Positions 55,190-64,000 of a DNA stretch of 64,000 nt are shown here, piece after piece; the stretch's first letter is position 1; each line of letters opens with the position of its first letter. The position numbers were made by a program, and so were the translations under genes. The DNA is from Fremontodendron californicum (lineage: Eukaryota > Streptophyta > Magnoliopsida > Malvales > Malvaceae): the NCBI GenBank assembly GCA_030761205.1, contig JAULJL010000028.1:10212001-10276000 (forward strand), read 5' to 3'. The notes below the pieces were generated by a model. That model made no database searches and was not told where the DNA came from. It worked only from the letters and a program-made list of their open reading frames with translations.

Positions 55190-56700
55190 TCAATTTATTT
55201 GCCCTCTAACAAAATTAGTGAAAGTAATGAAACTTACATAATTTAAAAATACATAATTTAAAAATCTTTAAATACATAATTTAAAAATAAAACTATAAAA
55301 TAATTAATAAAATAAATTTCTTTATTTTTTCTCTCGAATAGGTCGAGTACGGATCCTAAATCGATCCGCGAGTCAACGTGTGGTCTAACCCCTTTAAATA
55401 CTTCATTTAAAAATAAATTTCTTTTTTTTTTAATTTTTTTACCATGCGGGTCGGGTACGAATCCTAAATCGACTTACGAGTCAACATGCGGACCAATCTC
55501 TTTAAATACATCATTTATAAAAAAAAATCTAAAAAAAAAAAACCAAAAAAAATGTTATATAGTAGGATAAAAATATCCCTAACACATTTAAAAAATATCT
55601 TTTGCTAAACTAAAAATAATTATTAGTAGATTACCTTTTTACCCCCAACTATCAAACAAAACAAAAAAAAATCTTTTTAAAATATGCCAACTGAGTCCCT
55701 CAGACTCAATTTTAAATGTAAGAGATGATATAATATATTAATATCAAAGTTAATATATATATAATTGAATTAAAGATATATTTAAAATATTTTTTTGGTA
55801 CAAAAAAATTTAGGTGAAGGGAGGCTACCAAATCCAAAGTCAGGGCATGCCACATGCCTCAGAGAAGGCTAACAATGGTATAGATCACCCACCAAGTGAA
55901 ACTGCTAGTGAGACTCGAATTTTGGTGCTTGTCAAGACGCTAATAAGTACTTAACTAACTGAACCAATTCACTTTGACATAAGTTTAAAATATTTAACAC
56001 GTATACTTGAATTAGAATATAATTTAACTAGAATTTAAATTGATACTAATTAAAGATAATTTTATAGTTAAAAAAAGTTTTGAGTAAAAAAAGAATGAAA
56101 AAAATAAAATAAAAATAAATGATTAATAATTAATAAATGGTATATTTGTCTTTTTATTTAAAATTAACTTAGAAATAATATCTTAAGGGGTTAGTATATT
56201 TTGTGCTAAACTTTAGGGAGTCGGTGAGTGTTTTTTAAATCTTAAAAAAGTAGATGTATTTTCTATTAAACTTGAGGAGAGTAAATATATTTTTTCCTAA
56301 CTTTAATTTTAATGATTAGAAAAGTGATATTTAAGAAATAAGAGAGGATTTATAATCATGGTGTGATCCAACACTTTTGAAAAGGTATATGAACCACAAA
56401 TATAGACAACTTAAATTATATTGAAAGTATCAATAACACTATATAATTTTTAATTTTTTAGATAATATTTTAGGTAAAAGGAATTTGTTAAAATTTCTAC
56501 TAAATCTATGATTATTTAGGTGATTTTTTAAGAAATAAAAGAGTATGGCAAAATGCTCAATTTAGGAGTCAACATTTGAGTGGATGTTTAAATCAGGACT
56601 TGACATTTTAATATTAAGGGTTTAGATTTTTCGAATTAAAACAAATAAAGACTTTTTGGATGAAATTTAGCACGTGTAATACACGGGTCACTAAATTATT
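55190..56700. mobile_element. Insertion within the last intron of the MULE transposase
   Basis: The transposase intron runs 56743-55171 (donor TAT|GTAAGT, acceptor TTACAG|TCTGG on the minus strand). Its inside is foreign: 55263-55500 is identical to the tandem array at the window end (63774-64000), and 55700-56300 is related, inverted, to 62080-62520. A SINE-like minus-strand piece (AATTGGTTCAGTTAGTTAAG then AATTCGAGTCTCACTAG) lies at 55810-55985. The ends of the insertion are not resolved; a small hairpin CACGTGTAATACACGGG lies near 56670. Confidence 0.6.
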
Positions 56701-59299
56701 TAATAGTTACAAATGGCTAAAAAATATTGCCAACTTACATAAAATGTTTGGCCTCCAGTTTTCAGATTTGTGTACAGGCCAATCCCTTTAATTGAAGGCT
56801 TCCTATTCCTTGGTGGTTTTCCAATAGTTTCTTCCATCTTCTGCTTTCCTTTTTGAACATCTATTGTTCCTTTTCCCCTGCCCAGTGAAGTTGTTGAACT
56901 TGACCTTGTATTAGGTCTATTCCCAGAAGCTTCAGATCTCTGCAGAAACAACAGGAAAAACATATACGACTGAGGACAAAACAGCTACAACCCTAAAATG
57001 AAAAGAAAAAACAGCTTCTTAACTTATTGCTCTTGAAGTGGATGCTTGCACAGTCTTCTTTCCAGTAGCCTTACTCTTCTGCACCACAAAACATACAAAA
57101 CTCAGTTTAGCAAAAGTTAACTATGTCAACAGTAAAGGTAATGTGATTGGTGAAGAAGTGAAACTAACCTGTCCTGATTTACTTTGAGGACAACCCTGCT
57201 TGTTATGCCCTTCTTGATCTCAAATACTGCAACTCATTACCAATCCTACCATAGTCAATCGAGCAGTTTTTTTCTTAGGTTCATCATTTGCCTTCCTCCT
57301 TTTTTTTTTTTGCCTTCCAGGCATCTTCCTAGCAAAGGATGGAAGAACAGGTTCAATACCTAATTTTCGCCATTCATGCGGTCCATTTATAGGCTGCAAA
57401 GCATAGTTATATGCTCTCATGTATGTGTCCTTATGGTACCGATAATGCAAATACTGATCTGGATCACCACCACTGTGCCATATGGCACAGCAGGCATGTG
57501 CACAAGGAATCCCTGATAGTTGCTAACTTCTACAACTGCATGTTTGTTCTTTCAAGTCCACTGTATATTGTTTTCTTTCTTTTTTAATTTCACATCCATT
57601 GTCACCATTCCACACCATTTGCCATTCTACACTTTCTTTCTTTTGTGCATCAATTCTTTCCTTCACCAATGGACCATAATTGTGTTTCCATTTGCTGCAA
57701 AACTGTCTTTTCTACACAATTCTAGTCATCATCCTCACTATGATTTCCTCTAACATGGTGATGATACTTTTGTATCTTGCCTCCACAATGCTTGAGTTGA
57801 AAGCTTCAAACAAGTTGTTATCCACAATGTCACACTTGCTGTGGGTTCCAAAAAAAGCCCTACTCCAATGTGTAGGACCTTTGGACATCAATTCATTTGC
57901 ACATTCTTCATCTTTCTTAGACAACTCTGAGACCTTAACTTCCACTCCCTCTCTGTTGTTGCTTTTACAATTCCCCAAAAAGCAAACTCATAGGATTTGA
58001 GTTTCTTTCTCCCTGTCCAATTTGCAAACACATGCCTTGCACAATTTCTGTGTTCTACTCGAGGGATAATTTCTTTAATAGCCACCTCTAAACCCTGTAC
58101 AGAAAATAGAAATAAAAAACTAAGATGTGATATCCAAGCCCAAAAGTGAGAAAGATGTGATATACAGCAAGTTAGTATGATTACCTTTTGTTGGTCAGTA
58201 ATGATGGTATATCCATAACCATCATTAAGTTCCAGATCCGTCGCCAGAAGACTAAGAAACCAGGCCCATGAATCTCTACATTCAACCTCCAACACAGCCA
58301 ATGCCACAGGGAACATTTGATTGTTGCCATCTCTCCCAACAGCTGTTAAAAGTTCACTCTTAAATGAACCCTTTAAGAAACAACCATCTAAACCCAGTAT
58401 TGGCCTACAACCTTCGTTCCAACACTTCTTTAAGGCCTCAAAGCATACATAAAACCTTTTAAAATGTGGGGGTGAATCTGAAGTAACCCTTTCAACTGCC
58501 ATTTTGATAATACTGTCAGGGTTCTTTGCCCTTAACTCATCTGCGTAGTCCCACAACAGAGCAAACTCTTCTATGTAGTTTCCAGCCAACTTGTCAGTCA
58601 CATTTTTCTTTGCCCTTCTACATCGAGTCATGTTAACATTAACATACAACTCAGAAGCTACCCCTTTGAATCTCGTTCAATTTCATTTTTGGATGGTCCT
58701 TGATAGTTGCTTCAAAATACTATGCAATCACAGTTACATTGACCATCTTGTTCTTGAAGCTGACACAACAACTATGCTCCTCTTGAAAGCTCTTCACTTG
58801 GAGACACCTAGCCTCCTTATTATAACTAGCAAATATTGCCCAAGGACATTTTGCAGAAGCAATACACCGAACCCTAATTCTTGTAGGTTAATTCTTCACA
58901 ACTTCAACTCTCTTCTAACAATCCTAGAATACTTACGTATGGCATCCTTGAATTCTTTGCTATCCTTAAATAACATTCCTATACAAAACTCAGGAACTTT
59001 TTGATTTGGATTGTACTGAGGATACCTACTTTTCCTCCTTTCAGCATCTTCATGCTCATCACCTGAATCAGACCTATTAAGCTCCCATGATCAGAGGAAT
59101 CATAGTATTCAGTCTTATATCCATCTTCATTCATTGTACCTTCCACATCCTCTTCATCCTGTTGCTTTTTACCCTTATTCGCAGCCTTATTAGTTTCATC
59201 ATTAGTTACACCTTCTACATGTAGGGCATTAGATTTCCCTTTGAACTGCCTCAACTTCGCTCTAGCAGATTACAACTCCTCATTAGCATCACCATCAAA

Positions 59300-59650
59300 C
59301 AAATACCTTACTTTAACAAAATAAACATTGTCATCATCATCAGCCTCATGCTCAGCCTCATCATGCTCATCCTCATCCTCATGCTCAGCCTCATCATGCT
59401 CAGCCTCATGTTCAACCTCATCACCACCATTATCACCACCCTCATCACCAACCTTATCATCACCCTCACCCTCTAAACCAGCCCTATCATCACCCTCATC
59501 ACCACCCTTTAAACCAGCCCTATCATCGCCATCACCCTCATCACCACCATCACCCTCATTACCACCCTCTACACCAGCCCTATCATCACCCTCATCACCA
59601 CCCTCTTCACCAGTCCTGTCAACAGCCTCATGCTCACTATCATACTCTGA
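59300..59650 (-). repeat. Acidic codon repeats in the MULE transposase linker
   Basis: Codons for Asp, Glu, Gly, His and Ala are repeated (DDRAGLEGEGDD, EHDEAEHEDEDEHDEAEHE). The plus strand of the same DNA gives a Ser/Pro-rich open frame that I judge a shadow. Confidence 0.7.
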
Positions 59651-60384
59651 ACCAGCATTTAAACCCTCATGGCAAGCACCTGTCTCTTCACCTAAACTGG
59701 TAGATTGTTCTATAGGTGGTCCACATAATAATAAAGGCCCATCTACTACCTCTGGGGTGTCCACTTTGTGCTCTACATACAAGTCTATTACTTTGTATTT
59801 AACCCAATAATTCAACATATCTATAGTGCTACTATCATTCCAAACTACCCTAAGCCCATCATCCAATTACCTACTTCTAGGCACATAAAAGTACACAATG
59901 GATATACTATGGTAACCAAGACCTTTTTGTACTATGTTACACAATTCAAAATAAGAAATGGTATCTAGATCCTCTCTTATCCTTAGTCTTGTTCCACCAT
60001 CATATCTTAGATGTGGATCATGCACAAACTTACCCCCCACATGCAAGTTAATATAAAACTCATCTGCATTTAAATATTCAAAATGCAGTCAATATCCACT
60101 TTCAAACAAACATAAAGGGATCACTTTCATTAAAGGAAAACACAAACCAAAAATAACAGATATTTTACATAGGCATAAATAGCCTAATAAAGAAATTCCT
60201 ATCAAACATCCAGGGACCACTTTAAAAGCTTGGTCTAACACAATTATTAGAAAAGTGTGGTAAACAGAAAAGCTTAAAAGCTTTCGGTTTCACTTGGTTC
60301 TGTAAGTAAAAAAATTTCTAATAAAAAATTTCCTACATAAAATAGTAATCAAACTTCAATACATGTTTAAAATAAACAAATCCA

Positions 60385-60770
60385 TAAACTGTAATCGTGA
60401 TAGCTTTCAAGCTTAATAGGTTTTTTAAATATATAAAAATATTAAAATTGATTCAACCAGAGAAACCCTTATTATATTGAAATGTTAATCTCGATTCAAC
60501 CACAATAAACCGTTATTAAAGCAAAATTCCCCAAACCTATAAACCCTAATCGTGACAGCTTTCAAGCTTAAAGGGTTTTTTAAAATTTAAAAAAAAAATC
60601 TTAAAATCGATTCAACCATTAAAACCCTTATTATATTGAAATCTTAATCTCGATTCAACCACAATAAACCCTAATTAAAGATAAAAACCCCCATAACCCA
60701 TCAACCTTAATCGTGACAATCTCGATAAAAAGTATACCATGACAATCTCGAAATAAAGACATACCGTGAC
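60385..60770. repeat. About 155-160-bp repeats in the MULE, before the transposase
   Basis: The phrase TAATCGTGATAGCTTTCAAG is at 60392, 60547 (TAATCGTGACAGCTTTCAAG) and, in part, near 60709. Between are TTATTATATTGAAATSTTAA and CTCGATTCAACCACAATAAA. A short repeat TGACAATCTCG is near 60714-60760. This is the promoter side of the transposase. Confidence 0.65.
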
Positions 60771-61009
60771 AATCTGCTCAGTACGATTTTTCTTCAATAT
60801 TCTCCACTATGCTGCTGATTTGTAGCAATCAATCTGAAAAAATTGACAATTTGGGGCTTTGGAGTTTATGGTTTTTTTCCACCCAAATCTTCTCGACAGA
60901 TATTGGGGTTAGGGTTATTTTGTTTTTTCTAAAACAAAATTGTTTTATTAAAGATGTTTTAAATTATTTTATTAAATATATATTTCGGTAATTTAAATAA
61001 ATGAAATAA

Positions 61010-61245
61010 GACATGGCAAGTTAAATGCCATGTCATCAAAAACGTCCTTTTTATGTACACATAGACTGACAAGTGTACATCTCTGACGGTCCGTTAGTCA
61101 TTTAACGGCACTGAGATGGATTCCATTACATTCTGGTGTTTTTGACACAAAATAGAAGATCGAATGTCATATTGACTCAAATAAAAGGTTAGAAGCCGAA
61201 ATAACTCCATGGGTATAATTCGAGGGCTAAATTTGTCATTATGTC
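61010..61245 (-). repeat. Right terminal inverted repeat of the MULE
   Basis: Its inverse matches the left end: CATAATGACAAATTTAGCCC, TTTTATTTGAGTCAATATGA and AACACCAGAATGTAATGGAA in the same order and spacing. The match becomes poor beyond about 61060. Confidence 0.85.
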
Positions 61246-61254
61246 TATATAGAA

Positions 61255-62080
61255 TAAGTAGATTTGCTTTTGCATTTTAGCAACTATTGAGGGGAAGAAA
61301 ATATTAAAAAACAAGTAAAAAAATAAGGGTACATTACGCATTAATTTAATCATTTAAATTTTTAAAAATTTCTATTTTAGTTACCTAACTAAAACATTTC
61401 TTATTTTGATCACCAACATTTATAAATATTGTTGTTTTAGACACTTAATCATTAAAAGATGACATATCTCCATTTAAAATTTTATTTCAGCATACTTTTG
61501 ACAGGTGACATATCCACAAAAAATGATCAAAATATTAGTTTTCATAGTTAGGTGAATAAAACAAATTTTTTTAGTAAATTACTATTTTTTTTTAATTTTT
61601 TAATTTTATCAAATTTATATTATATTTTCATTTTTAAATTATATTTATAATTTATAATATATTTTAATATAAAATATTTAAAAAGTTAATGACCAAAAAT
61701 GTAATTTAGTATAAATTCTATCATTAAAAATAAGTTGCTTTAAATTAAACTAACAATTAATTAGCATATTTCAATTATTCAAAAGTAACTTCTACATGTA
61801 TATTGCATTTCCACTTAAAATTCTAAATATATTAATATTAACTTTAAATTTTGATATATTATTACCATGCTAAGAAATGATTCTTAAAGGACTTTATTTT
61901 ATTTTTTTTACATATAAACCTACATATACTTGGGTAAGTACTTGCTAATTTTATCATCGATAAGATTTTTTTAAATAAAGTTATAAAATTTCAAGTTATA
62001 TTCTACCATTATAATAAATTATTAAGATTGTCTATATTATTAAACCTAAATTGTCTCCACGATAATCTAATAATTAGATT
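61255..62080. other. Intergenic AT-rich DNA
   Basis: No gene is seen. Phrases such as TTTAGTTACCTAACTAAAAC and CATAGTTAGGTGAATAAAAC, inverted to each other over 61376-61565, suggest a small decayed MITE. Confidence 0.4.
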
Positions 62081-62084
62081 TTAA

Positions 62085-62640
62085 GGTTTTCAATTTAAAG
62101 ATGTTAAGTTTTAGGGTAGAAGACACTTATCCCCTTCAAGTTTGATAGAAAATTCACTTAGTTTAGTTTGAAAACACCCACTTATCCCACTAAGATTTGA
62201 CACAAAATACTTTAACCCCTAAGGTATTATTTCTAGGTTAATTTAAATGAAAAGACAAGTATGCCCTTTATTAATTATTAATCATTTTTTTATTCTTTTT
62301 TTTACTCAAAACTTTTTTTAACTACAAAATAATGAGAATTTATTTAGTCTTAAAATTATCTTTAATTATTATTAAATTAAATTCTAATTAATTTATATTC
62401 TAATTTAAGTGCATGTTAAATATTTTAAACTTATCTTTAATTCAATTATATATTAACTTTGAAATGAATTTATTAAAATATCTTTATTTAATTAATTGAT
62501 TACTGTTATTTAAAAATTTTAGTGATAATGAAATTGGTTAAAGAAAAAAATGAAAAAAAAGGGAAGAAATGAGAATAAAAAACATATAATTATTTTTCAT
62601 GAGATTTATTGAAAATAAACTTACCCCTATTACTTTGAAA
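62085..62640. repeat. Repeat related, inverted, to DNA inside the MULE intron
   Basis: The reverse complement (for example TAGGGGTTAAAGTATTTTGT, then TATCAAACTTGAAGGGGATA) follows the order of 56178-56290 (TAAGGGGTTAGTATATTTTG, then TATTAAACTTGAGGAGAG), and the match goes on through TTTTGAGTAAAAAAAAGAAT. Similarity by eye is about 75 percent. Confidence 0.55.
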
Positions 62641-62644
62641 AACA

Positions 62645-63220
62645 CATTTTATCTTGAAAAAATAACTATGTTAGCATTCTGTTAATCAAAATAATATTTA
62701 TTCCAATTTTACTTTAAATATTAAAAATACGATCATTTTTTTTCTGTTTATTTTTCATTTTTTGTTTTAATCAATTTCTTTGTCATTAACTTTTTTTTAA
62801 ATAATGTCAATTGATTCATTTTTAAATAAAAACTAGAAAAAGACCTGCTTCGTCGAGTACTTTTAAATTTTTTATATAATTTTTTAATAAATTAATTTAA
62901 AATTATATTTTATTAAATAATAATGATTTATTTAAATATTTTATTTTTAAATTTTAATAATATTAATATAATTATATTTTGTTAATTATGAAAATTAAAT
63001 TTATGATAATTGTTTATTTATAAGCTACGTAATACAAATGCATTTTCAAATATTATTTATATGTATTTTTGAAAAATATTTAGACCTTATTGTACACTGT
63101 ATATTTTTATTTATAGAAGGTAAAAGATAATAAATAAGAAAATAAAATTGTGGTTTATATTTTATTCTCTAATAAGATCAATTTTCTCACATAGGCTAGC
63201 AGCAAGTTCATTTTTTTCTT
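62645..63220. other. AT-rich DNA before the tandem array
   Basis: Contains ACTAGAAAAAGACCTGCTTCGTCGAG near 62831, like the hairpin-bearing ACTAGAAATCTTGCCCCGCT at 3369. This may be the end of an unidentified repeat. No gene is seen. Confidence 0.4.
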
Positions 63221-63224
63221 CTTT

Positions 63225-64000
63225 TTCGAGCGGTTTAAGTACGGATCCTAAATCGACCTGCGAGTCAACGTGGGCACCAACCCTTTTAAATATATCATTT
63301 AAAATTAAAACAAAATAATTTTTTAAACTTTTTCCCGAGCCGGTCAGATATGAATCCTAAAAAATCCGTGAGTCAACGTGCGTACTACCCCTTTTAAATA
63401 CATTATTTAAATATAAAATAAAAAATAAAAACTAATTAATAAAAAAGTTTTTTTTTTAACTTTTTTCGTGCAGGTCTGGTACGAATCCTAAATCAACTCG
63501 CGAGTCAATGTGCGTACCAACTCCTTTAAATACATCATTTAAAAATAAAATAAAAACCTAAAAACAATTAATAAAATAAAAAAAATTAGCGGGTCGGGTA
63601 CGGATCCTAAATCGACCCGCGAGTAAACTTGTGGGCCAACCCCTTAAATACATCATTTAAAAATAAAATAAAAGTAATTAATAAAATAAATTTCTTATTT
63701 TAATTTTTTTCTCTAGCGGATCGAGTACGAATCCTAAATTGACCTGCGAGTCAATGTGCAGAGTGCAAACCAACATCTTTAAATACATAATTTAAAAATA
63801 AAACTATAAAATAATTAATAAAATAAATTTCTTTATTTTTTCTCTCGAATAGGTCGAGTACGGATCCTAAATCGATCCGCGAGTCAACGTGTGGTCTAAC
63901 CCCTTTAAATACTTCATTTAAAAATAAATTTCTTTTTTTTTTAATTTTTTTACCATGCGGGTCGGGTACGAATCCTAAATCGACTTACGAGTCAACATGC
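63225..64000. repeat. Tandem array, unit 108-133 bp, cut by the window end
   Basis: The phrase ATCCTAAATCGACCYGCGAG recurs at 63245, 63354, 63485, 63604, 63731, 63864 and 63972 (spacing 109, 131, 119, 127, 133 and 108). Each unit is preceded by a GGGTCGGGTACG-like stretch and followed by TTTAAATACATCATTTAAAA. The last 227 bp are identical to 55263-55489. Confidence 0.85.

Larger units (their letters stand above)
54883..60063 (-). pseudogene. MuDR-type transposase of the MULE, broken
   Basis: The first visible exon (from 60063) has the N-terminal HGG-like start (INLHVGGKFVHDPHLRYDGG), then a long acidic Asp/Glu/His/Gly-rich linker (59650-59300). The zinc-binding MuDR N-domain (VPEFCIGMLFKDSKEFKDAI) lies near 58930-59000. 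The MULE DDE core is at 58649-57700: CRPILGLDGCFLKG, NNQMFPVALAVLEVE, WAWFLSLLATDL, YGYTIITDQQK, intron 58184-58095, then VEHRNCARHVFANWTGRKK. A SWIM finger CSC..GIPCAHACCAIWH lies near 57480-57545 and a basic, Ser/Thr-rich tail extends to 54883. Lesions include TAA at 59869-59867 and 59272-59270, TGA at 58898-58896, TAG at 58722-58720 and in the SWIM finger, and frameshifts near 58660 and 57950. Confidence 0.88.
53091..61245. mobile_element. Mutator-like element (MULE), 8.16 kb, with 9-bp target duplication
   Basis: Long terminal inverted repeats of about 200 bp border the element: 53091 onward starts GGCATAATGACAAATTTAGC and the inverted right end starts GACATAATGACAAATTTAGC. The 9-mer TATATAGAA lies immediately outside both ends (53082-53090 and 61246-61254), the exact hallmark of Mutator transposition. 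Inside are a MuDR-type transposase gene on the minus strand and a GRF-zinc-finger gene on the plus strand that converge near 54.6-54.9 kb. Both genes carry stops, so this copy is no longer autonomous. A later insertion sits in the last transposase intron. Confidence 0.93.

Noticed and set aside
56660..56700. Helitron 3' end (hairpin CGTGTAATACACG followed by CACTAA)
   Set aside because: The hairpin and CTAA are suggestive, but the next base is A instead of the expected T, and no TC-starting 5' end was found. Left as part of an unresolved insertion.
59328..59810. 160-aa Ser/Pro-rich open frame on the plus strand
   Set aside because: It is the mirror of the acidic Asp/Glu codon repeats of the transposase linker on the minus strand.

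Overview
This window is nuclear DNA from a flowering plant, most likely a eudicot. It is AT-rich and has one intact intron-containing gene, for a plastid enzyme. Almost everything else is plant-type transposable elements, often inserted into one another. I do not try to name the species. Layout: 1-4499 is AT-rich intergenic DNA with a 142-bp MITE (perfect 9-bp target duplication), a SINE-like piece and a degenerate repeat block. A 3.7-kb CACTA transposon (4500-8228) has inserted into that block. The only intact host gene is on the minus strand at 14586-9289: a 10-exon gene for 1-deoxy-D-xylulose-5-phosphate synthase (DXS, 735 aa). Its promoter side has a TATA box and a G-box, and its introns hold at least five copies of one palindromic MITE plus SINE-like and CpG-rich repeats. 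From 14.9 to 20.3 kb lie foldback and TIR elements and a Harbinger-type element with an internal ~177-bp tandem array. A broken FAR1/FRS-type gene derived from a MULE transposase lies at 21402-23822. From 24.8 to 44.2 kb there is a retrotransposon nest: an old LTR fragment split by a 1.28-kb TRIM element (tRNA-iMet primer site, TSD ATTAG), followed by a very young non-autonomous LTR retrotransposon of Tat/Ogre-like gag type (26423-44242, TSD AAGAG). Its two 4.29-kb LTRs are nearly identical. It carries two gag-like reading frames, a large tandem array and no polymerase. From 44.7 to 48.5 kb are remnants of a Copia element and of a GC-richer gypsy-type element with one LTR. From 49.2 to 52.7 kb are paired MITEs and a LINE-like RNase H fragment interrupted by a foldback element with an 8-bp target duplication. 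From 53091 to 61245 is a complete 8.2-kb Mutator-like element with ~200-bp TIRs and a perfect 9-bp target duplication (TATATAGAA). It holds a broken MuDR-type transposase gene on the minus strand and, converging on it, a broken GRF-zinc-finger/coiled-coil/membrane-segment gene. From 61.3 kb to the end are repeats, including a 108-133-bp tandem array cut by the window edge; its last 227 bp are duplicated inside the last transposase intron. How the parts work together: only DXS looks functional (first step of plastid isoprenoid synthesis). The elements depend on enzymes supplied elsewhere, because the gag-bearing element has no pol and both transposase-type genes carry stops and frameshifts. The most interesting items are the two-gene MULE that mirrors MuDR layout, the young retroelement with duplicated gag and an array of WRKY-type motifs in its LTR, and the MITE colonisation of DXS introns.
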